DNA of 64,000 nucleotides from Epiperipatus broadwayi (GCA_028023455.1 JAQFVV010000180.1:1118001-1182000); one strand, 5' to 3'; shown: positions 22,935 to 35,583, numbered from the stretch's first letter. A program made the numbers and translations. Notes: a model not told the origin generated them from the sequence alone.

Positions 22935-24360
22935 CCTGTAAACTTATATTGGTATGTCTGTAAATTATACTAGTGTTATTTATTTCAATTTATAACATAT
23001 TTCCTATAATTTGTAAATCAGAATGACTTATTGATATAATAGAGTGCTTAACAGATCTTTAATTTCATGATTGTTGTTATTATTTCTAATTAACAAATTT
23101 ATTGCTTCATGTTATTCCAATAAAGTTATTTAATACTAAAATATGATGTAAAGTTTTATATATTTGTACTTTATTTTGTTCACAATCACAGTTCCTAAGG
23201 TCCTTGCATCCCAGACAATTAACTGTTAGTTTATAGAGATGTAATAAGTGTAAAAGTTATTTTTAAGGTCCACTCATTTTATGATAATTGTTATTTTATT
23301 GATAGTCAGAACCTAAATTTTGTAATGTATCTCTTTAAATCTAGTCATAAAGAATGACTGATGTTTTAATTAATGCTGGTGACATTATTATATTTATAAC
23401 TTATTTATTATTTATTTTCAACTTAAATGTGTTTCTCTATCATATTCATTTTATTGATCATGATGATATTTGCCATAATCTCATGCTAATCTTTTTCCAT
23501 CTTGTTACAATATATATATATATACAAGTTTATAATTTAGTAAACATTATTAATTTTGTTATAAAAAGATAAAGTGTAAATTTTTGCATTCATTATAAGA
23601 ATATCAAAATGAGACATTATTGTTAAGGTATTAATTGCAGGACATTACATTGAGTCACTTCCTTAACAAGTTAATGTTTTTTGATCTAAAGATTAGGTAA
23701 ATGGATCTGTAACTCATTAAAGTATTTCCAAAATTGTTTTGTCATGTGTATTGTATTTATAGTTATGACATCATGAAATGTTGTACCAAAAAGGCAGGAT
23801 TTGAATCCAATGTTGAGGTACTAGGTATGATTATTTATGATAAATTTTTACTAAGTAATTAAATAAAAAAAATACAAGAAGAAAAGCAAAAACATCAACA
23901 TGTATTCCATAAATCCTATGTCAAGGCTCATATTTACATGATATTAGTAACACAAGGTAATTCATATAATGAAAACATTTTATTGTTGAAAGTTAAATTT
24001 CCATCCTAGTCATCAATAATTGATGCATATTAGATAAAATATTTCCAGAAGTGATTTATTGAGTCAAAACTTTAGATTTTATCTAAAAATTGCTTTTAAA
24101 ATTAGATATTAATTAGCTTATATGCATACATAATGACAAACTTAAAAATCTTTGACAAATATCTAATTTGTATGTAAAAATATAAACAAATTTAAATGAA
24201 TAAAAATTTCTACAAAAAAATCTAAAAATTCAATCACAAAATTAGTGGTTAGATGTTTGTGATGACATGTGTAAGTGATCTTAAAATAGTTTGAAAATTC
24301 AGTAATACATTTTCTGTTGCATATTGATTTAGACACACAAGTTATTACACTTTAAATTTT
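19721..24360. other. No gene recognised; AT-rich with microsatellites
   Basis: No supportable gene. A compound (AT)n(GT)n microsatellite lies at about 22891-22934. The stretch 21700-22380 is less AT-rich and may be an old repeat, but no family could be read from it. Short frames at 19968-20341 and 23354-23572 resemble nothing known. Confidence 0.5.
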
Positions 24361-24527
24361 GTTAAAACGGGCAAAACTCACTATATATATTGCCACACAC
24401 AACAAGCTAGAGTAATCAATGGATGCTAGAAAGCTTGTGCATAAAATCTCCATCTAGTGCCTACTCATCCTTACTCTAGCTAGCTGTGTGTGGCAATATA
24501 TATAGTGAGTTTTGCCTGTTTTAATAA
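24361..24527. mobile_element. Penelope-like terminal fold-back (palindrome)
   Basis: Left arm 24361-24415 and right arm 24471-24527 are reverse complements with few mismatches. They contain TTGCCACACACA and its complement around a ~55-base spacer. The arms match the ends of the array at 48447-49905, and both carry the GGCAAAACTC phrase also found at 37152 and 38980. The right side continues as ACAGTTATACACAAGCATAA...CATGTGATGTTTAT, the shared outer tail of this PLE family. No coding part and no hammerhead motif remain at this locus. Confidence 0.8.
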
Positions 24528-25399
24528 CAGTTATACACAAGCATAAGAGGTAAAAATCATGTGATGTTTATTTTAAAATTTGATTAAACTTAGAATTTTT
24601 GACAATAATATAAGTCTTTCACAGTATTTGTGAATTCATTTACTGCAAAAAATAAACTAGAATATTAAACTACAAAGTTCTGCATTCCACAAACATCTTT
24701 TTTAAATGAATAAATTTGTATATATATAGTAATAATTTTTTTATTAATTTTACATTATGTTTAATTTAATACCATGTTAATCATTATCTGTATGATATTT
24801 AATACTTACTTCAGTATATTTGAGTGTTATCACTTTTGTGTTATATGACCCTTGCATCTTGCTGTGTGTATAGCAGAATAGAGAGATTTTTTTTGTTAAA
24901 AATTAGTCTTATTTTATGGATATAATCTCTTAAGTAGATTTGTGATGAATATTTTTAGACTTTTATGACTGGTTGTTACAATAAATTAATAGTAATTTAT
25001 TTCCATGGTCTTTGAATTTCAAACTTTGTTACAATTAATGTAAATGCTGGATAAGTGACTTTAAGGCTAGACAAGTTTATTTAAATTGTTTTTGGTTGCA
25101 AAAAATATTACCCAGATAAGTACTAGTTTTTGAGATGTTTTAGTACAGTTTTGCATCTTCCATTGCTTTTATTGAGAGTAGTTATGGTGCCTTCTTTTCT
25201 AATTTCTAAATTTTTGGCCTGGACTGGATCTTCACTGCTACTCATTAGTAATACTAGTTGCTAATATATTGTTTCTGTCTGGAATGATTTTCTGCAAGAT
25301 AATTCTGTTTGGATAAAGTCAAATTATTTGATCTCTTATGACATCAATTTTGAATTCCTGATATTTTTACTACTAAGAGGTGCTGATTTTTTTGAAAGC

Positions 25400-26260
25400 T
25401 ATGGTAAATAAGTGAAATCCAGTTTTATATTGGACACATTTAGCATAATGCTTTTGTCCATTTTGAAAAAGTTTTTATTTGTGGCTTCAATTTCTTTAAT
25501 GTATATTTTAAATCTGAACTAGATAACTTAGTTTCCAGAGTACATTTCTTTAAAATTTCATCTAGTGATATTTCCAATTAATGGAGTTATGTACTTTATT
25601 GGCAGCACCCTGGTTAAGCATACATTCTAGTTACCTTAATGTTTGCTTGTGTAAGTTGTTTTTATACTATTCATTTAGCTTGTCTATTGTTATCTGGATA
25701 AAACAATAGAGTCAAAATAATTATGATTATTATTTACACAGAAGACTCTAAATCATCTAGACATAAATGTTTTTCATTATCAGAAATAATAGTCACTGGA
25801 AGACTACATTGCAAATATTTTTCTTAGTGACTCAATAATTACTGATAAATGAAATGAGGATATTTCTGCTACTACTAATTATTTGGACAAAACATTAATA
25901 ATAATAGAAAATTGTTTGCCTTTTCACAGTCTAGCATGCTCCATGTAAAGGATTTTCCAGGGCCCTGATACTTGAAATCAGGGCTTGCCCTTGTATTACC
26001 TGGCAGGTTTTGATTTATTTGACATTATTGGTATTGGTAAACCTGTGATTCTGTATTTGAATTTGTACCAGCCACAATAGGTTAGGCTCTAGTTAGGATC
26101 TTCATTCTGACTAGTCTGGGATGACTGCAATGCTATAAATGTAAAATATATTTACAATTCCTGTGTGGAACAATAACTCTAGTGTCCCATAATTCATGTT
26201 TATTTGCAATGGATATTTTATTCTTATCTATTTAAAAGGTTTTGTGTACCTTTTGTGGTT
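25400..26260 (-). pseudogene. Gypsy integrase remnant
   Basis: Minus-strand pieces are TRVIVPHRNCKYIL (about 26180), SHPRLVRMKILTRA (the HxGHxGixrMK zinc-binding block, first His lost), CQINQNLPG (the CxxCQxxQ block), PWKILYMEHARL (the core's first catalytic Asp region, normally HVDYAGPF, with Asp replaced), and a later region with the spacing of the second core half. The HHCC and DDE residues are mutated. Confidence 0.75.
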
Positions 26261-26989
26261 TGATTACTGGCCATTTTATGCATATTTATTTGTTCAGAAA
26301 CTGATCCCTTGGATGTCATAAACCATTGTACTATCATTTACTGTTAGTCTGAAAACTATTTTCTAAATAAATCATATTAATTATTTGCTTTTTCTTTTCA
26401 TATTTAGTATTATGAGGCAAAAAACTTAGTATAATACCATTAATTTTTCCCCTTCACATGTTGCATTGTGTATTCAATAAATTGAATCATTTTACTATGT
26501 AGAGTAAGGCATACGACCTTTTCATCATTAAATATATTTACTTAATAATGTTTTACAGTTTTGTAATATAAAGTATATTTTTTGCACTCCAGGCCTCTGG
26601 TTTGGATGGATGTAGTCACTACAAACTTGAAGGGGCCCAATTTATATTTCTGATTATTTGAATTATATAATTCTATTGTACAAAAATGTAAATAATTGCT
26701 TGTAAATTTACAAATCAGGTATGTTTGTACTAACATGAAGTGTGAACAGGACCCTCAGGAGTCGGAGTGAAGACACTGTGAGTCATAACAAACTTCAAGT
26801 TGTAATTTATTAAGCAGATTGCCTAGATAGGTCCCTGTAGATTGTACTTATTATTTGACCAGGGTTATTAAAAGATGATTGTTGTACCCAGAAAAATTAT
26901 ATGTAAAATATTGATAATGTTAAATAGGGTAATCACTATGATTGTTTGTCAGTTGGATTATGAATAGATGAAAAGGGGAGGTAGAATAA

Positions 26990-28000
26990 GTGTAACTTAG
27001 ACATTATTGTAATCAAATGATGCACAAATAAAAGTTCTTTTGAAAGATATTGATAGAATTTATTAATAACTGCAACCAATGCCAAAACTCTAGATTTTTT
27101 TATCCCTGTTAAGTTGTAAGAGATGAAAATACAATCAGTAAGCCATCATCACCTTTATTACAATGAAGTAAAATTGCCATAATATCTAAAGAATCATCAT
27201 ATGTAAACACTAATTGTACTCTTGGATAATAATGAATTATTGATCCATTTGCATTAACAATTAACTTTTTTTAAATTTGTCAACAATAGAATTTTGTTTA
27301 TCACTCTACTTCTATTTAGCTTTTGGTCAAGTTATCAATATAATAGTTGTTATTTCATTTTTTATGCTGAATGAGATTCTCACAATAATTAATGAATTTC
27401 AAAAAATGTTGGAACTTTTTTGTCATGGTATTTGCACCCTTAGTATTGCATTTTTTTTACATTGGGAGAAAATATTCCCAGATCTGTAAAAATACAAAAA
27501 TAAAATTATATTCCTTTTGTTCTTACTTTTATTTCTAATTTCTTTAATTATTAAAAGATTTTTTAGTGATCCTCAAAATTGCCTCTTTTTATTGGCCACT
27601 AATATGAAGTCTTCTAAATAAGGGATGGTCTCAATGTGTTCTAGATGCACATGTTCAATAACTTGTTAGAATATGAGTGGAGTTATCAATAATCTATATG
27701 ATAATCAATTAACTTTGAAAGGTACTTTGTGTGTGATAGCGGTTAATGTTCTGGAAACATTATTTTCAATAGGTAATTGAAGGTAGATATGCCAAAAATC
27801 TACTTTTGAGAATACTCTATACTCAACTAATATAAAGATATTTGTTTGTGTGACAATAATTTATTTAATGTGCAATGATAGTCCATGCAAACCCATATCT
27901 CTCTGCCATTTCAAATAATGGAATCTAATGGTGTAATTTATTCAAAATGAGACATTAACTCAATTATCCCACAAAATATAATCTATCCAAGTGTTAAAAA
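26990..28000 (-). pseudogene. Gypsy reverse transcriptase/RNase H remnant
   Basis: Minus-strand pieces in order are CMDYHCTLNKLL (the RxCgDYkxTLNkxl block, about 27870), FSKVDFWHIYLQLPI (motif A, normally FxKlDLxxAYhQ, about 27800), ITPLIFQQVIEHV and PYLEDFILV (motif C, normally YLDDIlV, about 27640), EKVQHFLKFINYC (thumb, about 27390), and VLALVAVINKFYQYL (RNase H, about 27060). The catalytic YLDD has become YLED and frames shift repeatedly. Confidence 0.8.
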
Positions 28001-28479
28001 AACTTTAGTTTTCAATGCAAAGAACAATGCCCAAGAAAGACTATTGATTGGTTTAATTTATTTTATTTATCTATAAATGTCTAATTTCTCCTTGGTAACA
28101 ACCCAAACATGACTCAAATATTTTGGCATATCAGTTTCCAAAATTGGTTACATTAGTATAAGCTTTGTGCATCCCGAATAACAAATAGTCTAAAATTTTA
28201 AACCAATTATCATGGATATTGAGCTTTCAACTCTGTTCTTATCAGGAGCATGAATATTTTGCCTTGATAATCATATATAAGTTTCAAAGCTTTGCCCACA
28301 GTTTATTGAAATAGTGAAATTGGAAGAGACAGCGTCAATCTATCTTGTAATAGAAGTCTAGTAATGATAATTTCACTTTAAATAATAACATTTCAGTATA
28401 CTTTTAAATAATTTTTACATATAATTCTTTGATAGGCAACAGCTATTATTTTTTTTATTTCAGAAGTTGTTTGCCTACT

Positions 28480-29095
28480 TTTTTGATAAATAGACAGCTT
28501 CAATGAGTCCAAATTTGTAGTATTTCTTTACTTAGTGACTGCTCTTAATATTTTTTTAAATTTGTTTTTGCTAAGCCATTTGTATTCCACTTGTTTAGCC
28601 ATTTCTTCTCTCAGAAATGCCAAGAAATTGACTAAATTGTATGTTGTACTGGGTTCTGTAAATAACATTACCACAACTTTGCCATCAGTTTATGATTTTT
28701 CAATCCACACATGAAATGTTTCTCAATAATTCATCAATAAATATTTTAAAATCATTACCTAAAGCCATTCTTCAGAGCTCAGATATTCAATCAATAATTT
28801 TTTATCCTTCTGTTGATTACAGAGGATGAATTTATTGATCAGAGATGTTATGTTGAAATATACATTTAGAAATTCTAATATCAAAATTTACTTAAGAGAA
28901 TTGTGCTGCTTGTAATGGTAAGATCTGATAAATAATAGTGCCATGCTCTGATGTACCCAATTTAAATTTGAGTTTTATTTTATTAGAACAAATAAAAAAA
29001 TTTAAGGTTTGTTCATACATGTCAGCCAGCTTTTCAAGCAACCTGCATCAAACACTTCAAGAGACCCAATATGAGCTGTATGCAAATACTCAAAT
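28480..29095 (-). pseudogene. Gypsy gag remnant
   Basis: The minus strand begins with HIGSLEVFDAGCLKSW, matching the family's conserved GSLExFD...xW opening. Later come HFMCGLKNHK (the RFVCGLxxxxIQ block) and an FLREEMAKQ tail. These pieces sit in different frames with stops between them. No zinc-knuckle or protease could be read between gag and RT. Confidence 0.6.
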
Positions 29096-29271
29096 CATTC
29101 AAAATTTTAAATGAGATAATATTCATTATTTTTACTATATCTTAAATATGATTATAATAAATTTAGGCAAATATTTTTTTTATTTTGAATAATAATCTCT
29201 ATGGATATTGTCTGAATATAGAATTACTTTTATGATTTCATATGTTAACTGAGATCTAATATCACAAGTTA

Positions 29272-29292
29272 TGTATGTATGTATGTATGTAT
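29272..29292. repeat. (GTAT)n microsatellite
   Basis: About five copies of a TATG/GTAT tetranucleotide. Confidence 0.85.
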
Positions 29293-31848
29293 TATACAAC
29301 ATTATGAAAATGCTTATTATAAAAATTGTTATATGTACAAATTATATAAAATACAAAGTGTTACTTTAATTTAATAGTTAACTAATATTTATCACTATCT
29401 AATTAATGGGTAATAAGCAATTTTGTGCAAATACTCCCATGAAATAATATTTGTAAATTAAAACAAAATGAATTCTTTAAAATTTTATTTATCACAAGAC
29501 ACTGAAATAGTAGAACTTCAAAAAATTATAATTAATAATTATTTATACTATTTATATTTTTACCTTTTTATTTATATATTAATTCTCCTGGCCTCAGTAA
29601 ACACAAAATAACTTCTAGAAATTTTTTCTTCATATTGTAAATAATAATAATAATTCTGAAAACTTGTAACCAGACACATCTTTAAAACAATTCTTAATAA
29701 CTATTTGACTAATACAATTTTCATCTAATTATTATGTTCATAATTTTTAACTGCCTAGATCATTAAAATGAAAATTTAATGTAAAATCAGATGTTTCAGA
29801 TATTTTGCTCTCAGAATTACAACTTTCTTTAATTTCTGGTGTTGTTATAATCATTTTCTCTGTTTTGGCCAGTAGATAACTTATTTGACATTTTATTTAT
29901 TTTGTATCCTTGACTGCAGATATCAGAACACATGCATGCAAATATGTCACAATTTAGGATAATACAGGACACAATGACTCAATATAAGAGGAGTTTTTTA
30001 ACATTGGTTTAATGAAAACAATTAAGTATATATATATATATATCGCAGAATTAATATACATATTTGGAACTGAATACATGCATATATGGTAAGCTACTCT
30101 TGTACAAAATCTGATATACAAAAAACTATCTTTACACATAGTATATTTTGCTATATAACTCTCATAAAATTACTAACATATATAAAATCTTATCTAAGTG
30201 ATTCAATTTTTATCTTTACTATTCATGCACCTTTGTTGGGATTGGAGTTATCTGTAGAGAGCCTATATAGCTCATTACAATCAGGAACCCATTCTTTCTG
30301 ATAAAACATGTAGTGGAATCTTCTGCTTCCCTTGCCTGTCAGCATCATCTCTGAAGTCTGGATGATCTTGTAATTGCATTCACCAGTGCAAAGATAATTT
30401 TATTTTATATTTCTATATTATGTTGTCTCCACTGCACAATACTTATAAAAAAGCTAATGTAATTAAATTTTACTAATATTAATTAGATCAAATCTAACCA
30501 GCATCTTAATTTGTTTGTTAAAAATAGTTTTTGTTCATTTTAAAATTCATTAGTTACTTTTAGTTTAATTCAAAAAAAGCCTCATGCATAATTTGTTTAT
30601 GTTTCTAATTACAGCTTCTCAAATATTTATTCAATAATAAAACAGTTTTACTACTTCATGAATTAATTTTTTATATGTTTGTCATTTCACAATTAATAAA
30701 GGTCACATTGTATGATTATGCATTAATGTATAAATGCTGTACAATCTGATATCTAAGAGATAAAGATTTATATTACATCTATTTATGGGAAGAAAATTGA
30801 AAATTTTCTTAGTTACATTGTGTATTCAACAAAATTTTAGAAGTCATTAGTATATTTTACAGTTTCTTTTGTTTAATAATAGCTTATGTTGATAACTAAA
30901 AATATGAAATTAGTTTGTTCTGTTAGAAAAATTAGAAAATTTTGTAGCCACTCTCTCAAGAAAAAACCCATTTGGAAGAGGTTTCAAGTAATGTTGTTAA
31001 AATCAACAGAGTGGCATTAATGATTACATTGTTATAGTGAAATTTGTTAAGAATTATTTTGACATGTAATAATATGTTTTAAAAATTATCATGTTTTTTA
31101 TACATTTTTTTCCCCCTTGGATTTGGATTATTATGCAGTTTAAAATGGGCCAAAGATGTACAATGAAAAACAATAAATTGAATATTATTATGGATAAATT
31201 ATACTATAATCCAAGAAAAATAGAATTAATAAAGCATTTAAAATGATAATAATATCAATATTACCAGATTCGATCCTGAATCCCACTTTCCACAATAATA
31301 TTCTAATACTGTGCTAAACTATATAAGGAATATTAGTCTTAAAATGTGATTGACAAATGTAACTACATATCATACAATTGTTGGCCAATATACTACAGAA
31401 CTACTATAATTATTATGAGGCAATATTTTTTAAATAAGTTTCTTTTCAAATATATTATTAAAAGTAATCTTTTTTTTAAGTAAAAATTTATGATATTTAA
31501 AGAAAAATTATTTCCTTGAATGGAATTGATTATTCCAACAGTTTTAATAATGGTAACATAACCCTTCTGAATAATTAGCTCATTTATGAAAGGACCATTT
31601 AAAATTTTCTTGGTATAATATTTATATAACACTATAATTCTATGATTGTACAAACTGAATTAAATGTGGAGAAATCTTTACTATGCAATATTTTAAAAAT
31701 GAGATATTATATCACAAAATATTTTAATGCTAATAACTAGAACTAAATTTTATTCATAGAATTAAAGTCTAAATGTGAGAATGAATATATATAAAAGTAA
31801 TTAATTTCAAAGTATTAATAAAAGGGTAAAATGACAGTAAATTGTTAC
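29293..31848. other. No exon confirmed; probably intronic
   Basis: This lies immediately downstream of the last receptor exon seen and is probably its next intron. An (AT)n run is at about 30029-30043. A minus-strand open segment at 30223-30388 looks protein-like but has no splice signals I trust. I could not find the next exon, which must start in phase 1. Confidence 0.4.
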
Positions 31849-32109
31849 CTCCATCACTATAAGTACATGATTGTTTTTGCATTCCACTAGAAGAGTTTCT
31901 CTGGTTAGCAGAAACAAAGATGTCAGAGCAGCTATTACAAATAACGTTAGTCACATTGTAAACTAGTTTCCATTGGATATCATTTCTCAAATAATCTTTT
32001 TTATTCCACCAAAACACAGAGTAACTATCAACATTTGATATATTATCCCAAAATATATAAGTTATTTTTTCTGTCTGAAGAACACCAATGTTTAGTACTG
32101 GGTAAATAT
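31849..32109 (-). CDS. Class I cytokine receptor-like gene, exon encoding a whole FN3 domain
   Basis: Read on the minus strand, the exon follows an acceptor with a long T tract ending TTTTTTTTGCAG and ends at GGAG|GTAACA. It is 261 bp, enters and leaves in phase 1, and encodes 86 full residues: one complete fibronectin III domain. ITYIFWDNISNVDSYSVFWW has the strand B tryptophan and the paired Y.V.W strand C pattern of gp130-family membrane-proximal FN3 domains. Two CxxC-like cysteines (VICNSCSD) follow mid-domain. Several NxS/T sequons (NIS, NVT, NSS) suit an extracellular glycoprotein. It joins the upstream exon 209 bp away in frame. The domain would sit near the membrane, but no transmembrane exon was found downstream. 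Confidence 0.75.
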
Positions 32110-32318
32110 CTGCAAAAAAAAGATGAGGCATGCTTTTATTAAAAATAGTTATGTATTAATATAATTAATAGCACTAGTGAATAATAATAAAATTCATATT
32201 TAATACCCTTATATTATCAAGGTAAAAAATATTTATTTAAAAAATAAATTGACTTTTTGATATATATTTTGACATTTTTAATATATAAAAAGATTTACTT
32301 TTTAAAAAAAAAAATTAC

Positions 32319-32505
32319 CACTTTTATTAATAAGTATGTTGGTATTTATGCGTGATAATCCAACAGAATTTTTTGCTGTCAACATTACACTTGTATTCGG
32401 GTATAAATTTAGGCTTTTATAGGTTTCATTTGTTTCTAAAATTTCACCAGAAGATAAAGTAAGCTGGTACATAATCCCAGGTCCATTTTTATATTCTTCT
32501 AATTT
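32319..32505 (-). CDS. Class I cytokine receptor-like gene, second half of an FN3 domain
   Basis: This 187-bp minus-strand exon has acceptor TTTAAACAG and donor GTG|GTAATTT. It enters in phase 0 and leaves in phase 1. It encodes 62 residues starting KLEEYKNGPGIMYQLTLSSG. Joined to the preceding exon (...VIYWK) this gives a W-K-x-L...NG-x-I-x-Y-x-(V/L)-T-L run, the B-C strand signature of FN3 domains in gp130, LIFR and Domeless-type receptors. NTSVMLTAKNSVGLS supplies the F-G strand pattern (Y/V.L.A.N..G.S). The mid-domain intron in phase 0 and domain-boundary introns in phase 1 fit the exon structure known for this receptor class. An FN3 protein of another kind, such as a receptor tyrosine kinase or adhesion molecule, is the alternative. 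Confidence 0.8.
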
Positions 32506-33209
32506 CTGTTTAAATTAAAAAGAAAAGAGATTAAATATTGAAAAACATTTTTGAAATATCTTAAAAATAAATTCCAATAAATTTTGTTAAATAATCATTC
32601 AAGAAATACAATATATTTGATAAGGGTCATATAAACTCAATCTTTTGATTACCTTAAAATATCATGAAGAAAGTGATTTTGAAATGATAATACAAAATGT
32701 CAATTAAATCTCTAATATTTAAATATATTTCAAAAAAATTGAAATCAATTATATGAGGCCTATAATAATATAATTGCAAAATATGTGCTTTACTTTGAAC
32801 ACAGTTGCACAGCTTTTTATACAATCTGACATTTTGACTGACCTGCAATCAACTTCAGAGATAAGATATAATAATAAAATAAACCAAAATAAATAAAAGA
32901 AATAGATATGATTTAATAATAATACATTTAAAATTATAAAACATAGGTTGAAACTTATGTTAAAAATATTGTACAAAAATAATATAAAATTTTATAGTGA
33001 AAGTTGACTAAAAAAGGGAAGTCTGTAATAAGTCATTATTAAAGTTTAATAAAAAATCATCAGTTGTTTTTGTATTGCATTAACAAAACATCACATAACA
33101 CATGTTCAGCAGCATTTTTTTTATTACATTTGTGTTACTTAGTATAAACTTTTATAATCAATAGATGTCATATAGTAATGCTTTATAAATCTTTATCAAG
33201 TTCTGACTT

Positions 33210-33275
33210 ATCCAATACCCCCAGACCAGTTTCTAGCTTATGGCTTTCATCAGTGATAAGCTTTGAATCTTGGAG
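33210..33275 (-). ncRNA. Hammerhead ribozyme motif (type I, Penelope-associated)
   Basis: On the minus strand: CUGAUGA core, stem II AGC-CAUAA-GCU, GAAAC, a two-base loop UG, then GUC as cleavage triplet. Stem III is A-C/G-U with a two-base loop, the minimal form reported for Penelope-associated hammerheads. Stem I is weak next to the core (A-U, C-G, U·G) and continues with a distal UCCAA/UUGGA helix across an internal loop. All strictly conserved core bases are intact, so self-cleavage is plausible, perhaps as a dimer because stem III is so short. Confidence 0.65.
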
Positions 33276-33869
33276 CAATGCTCCTGAGTTTTTTGGATTG
33301 ATTACAATTTTTTAGGGAAACCCACATTCAAGTTTTTGTTTTACTATCAAACTATTAATCCCATTTGAAAAACATATTAATATTTCTAATCAAAACTAAC
33401 ATGCTTGTATAGTCATGTAAATCAAAAACCAGTTCAATATCTATGAATTACAGTGTTCTTAGATTTTTAACATCCATAGGCATTTTATTCTCTGATTAAT
33501 ATTGGTACAAAACTAACAAAATGTCACATATTATCTGATTTCATTAAATGCACACAAAAAAAATTGTTACTGAACAGCATTTGTGTGAGAAGGTGTCATG
33601 CAATATTTTGTTTGTTTTATACCAATTACAGCTAAAGAATAAACATTTCTATCATTGATTAAAGAACTAAGAAAACCATTAATATGTAGATACTGAACTG
33701 GTTTCAAATCCATATAAATAGAGAAAAATATTGGCTTAGATTAAAAACATAAATATGTTTTTTAAATTTAAACTAACAGTTTGATAGTAAAACAAAGAAA
33801 TAAATGATCTCTGCTAGAGGAAAAGTGCATTAGATCCAAAAGATCCAAGTGTCCTACTACAAGATTCAA

Positions 33870-33930
33870 AGCTCTTCATGATAAAAGCCCAAAGCTAAAA
33901 ATTAGTCTGATGATATTGGATAGGAGAGCA
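33870..33930 (+). ncRNA. Degraded hammerhead copy
   Basis: The inverted partner of 33210-33275 reads CAUGAUAA...AGCCCAAAGCUAAAAAUUAGUC. The core has lost CUGAUGA and GAAA, so it should not cleave. Confidence 0.45.
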
Positions 33931-34529
33931 CAGAATAAGGATTTATTAAGCACTACCATATGATATAAATATGTCAAGAGAAACAACTACTGCTGACGCA
34001 ATATAGTTTACTTATAATTATGCAATATATGTAAATATTTTATTTTATTTTTTCAATAAGTCTGTATACTTAAAAAGAATAAAAGATTATTAAAAAATAT
34101 AAAAGAAATTTAGTAGTGGAAGTTTGATCAATTAGACTGTCATATGCCAAGCTTGAGATCCAGTGTTTGACATTCTATCACAGCACCAAAGAAAGAGTAC
34201 CCAAAACAGAATTTTTTAAAAAATAATTATTTACTCTTACAAGAGCATTTATGTCTGAATTGAAACTTTATTATTCTTAATAATAATTAAGAATAATAAA
34301 ATTTCAAATTAAACATAAGCTCCAGTTTAATTTGCTTAAAATTCATTGAAAGCTTTTATTTGACAAGATAAAATTATTCTCTTATTACAAAATTTTGTCT
34401 TCAATTACTTCATAACTCATTTATCAAATTTGTTTAAATTTGGCATTCAAAATTTACTAAATAAGTAATTTGTCTAACAATAATTTGTGATTAATATGAC
34501 GATTGAGCTGTCAAATGACCAGATGGCCA

Positions 34530-34810
34530 GTGCCAATTTCATTATCACTGAGTTCCAAAGTTCACAGATAATACAACCAGATGGTAATGATTGTTAAAAA
34601 TAGGGCTCACCAGATCAATAGCAAAAGTAATAATAATCCTATAGTTATAAATAATAAAAATTAGCAATATTTCAATCACTTCTAATTTCACTGAGTTTCA
34701 AAGTTCACAGGTAATATAAACATAAAATCAACCCTCAACTGATCAATAGGAAAAGAAATAATAATCCCATAGATATTAATAACAAAAATAACAATATGTC
34801 AACTATTCTG
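34530..34810. repeat. Degenerate tandem repeat, about 150-bp period
   Basis: The phrases CACTGAGTT(C/T)CAAAGTTCACAG and GATCAATAG(C/G)AAAAG recur once each at a spacing of about 140-150 bases. This marks two diverged units within the receptor intron. Confidence 0.6.
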
Positions 34811-35103
34811 AAGCCAGTGTCAAGACATAGAAAAACCACCATTAGTCACACCAGAAATCTAGGCCTCAATATACAAAAAGAACAATCCCCCCCCCATTTA
34901 TACATAGGAACACAGATGGTATTCTGATAACCAGTGATACATTCAACAATTTGATCCCAGAAGGATTATCTTTCAAAAGATTTTTTCTATTAGGTTCATA
35001 ATTGTGTCTACTACAGACATCAACACTTTTCTATATAAATTTTCTAGGCAATTATTATTTGATGCAATATCCTTGCATGGACTGTGGAACACCATTGCAT
35101 GTA

Positions 35104-35583
35104 TTACACCTTAAACATGCTTACATGACAGTCACATAAGCATGTTTATGGTGTAACTGTTGAAAGTTTTAGCTTTCATGTTATTACAATATTATCTGTT
35201 TACGCTTAATAAATTTGATATATTTACATTATTTAATATCATTTCATTAGATTTAAAAATTGCTTTGCAGTAAATCGAAAGATTTCACATTGTTTATTTA
35301 TATATAATATTTAGTGAATTAAATGTGAAGGTATTTAAGTTTCACACTTTTAGTTCAAAATGCTTGAGTCTGGCTTATTTATATATAATTGAGACATAGA
35401 TTAAGATGGGTCCCATCTTTTTCTGATAGTTCTGACTTGTGTTTGAGAATTGAGAGGTCCATGTGATGTCATTATTCCATCTTATTGGCTGTCACATAAG
35501 CATGTTTAAGGCATAACTGTTGAAAGTTTTAGCTTTCATGTTATTATAATATTATCTGTTTACGCTTAATAAATTTGATATAT
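35104..35583. repeat. 93-bp direct repeats 360 bp apart plus a hairpin
   Basis: 35131-35223 and 35491-35583 are about 93% identical direct repeats beginning GTCACATAAGCATGTTTA. They are offset by exactly 360 bp. At the first copy the preceding bases form an inverted repeat with its start (TTACACCTTAAACATGCTTA against TAAGCATGTTTATGGTGTAA). Possibilities are a small LTR-type (TRIM) element, a duplicated MITE or a partial tandem duplication. No coding region is seen. Confidence 0.7.

Larger units (their letters stand above)
25100..29100 (-). mobile_element. Decayed Ty3/Gypsy retrotransposon (K02A2.6-like)
   Basis: The minus strand carries gag, RT, RNase H and integrase remnants in canonical Ty3/Gypsy order, all riddled with stops. 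Coding similarity runs from about 29095 (gag start, GSLEVFD) to about 25400. LTRs were not identified, so the outer bounds are approximate. The closest family I recognise by motif is the group annotated as K02A2.6-like pol in invertebrate genomes. The element is inactive. Confidence 0.8.
33168..33962. mobile_element. Penelope-like fold-back with hammerhead motifs
   Basis: The outer ends are inverted: TCATATAGTAATGCTT at 33168 and its imperfect complement at 33946-33962. Further inward the left half carries a hammerhead on minus and the right half a degraded copy on plus. The locus has no coding sequence. It lies in the 13.4-kb receptor intron. Confidence 0.7.

Noticed and set aside
31393-31653. 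86-codon minus frame just downstream of the last receptor exon
   Set aside because: The candidate acceptors do not fit phase 1 without a stop, and the sequence lacks FN3 or membrane-segment features.
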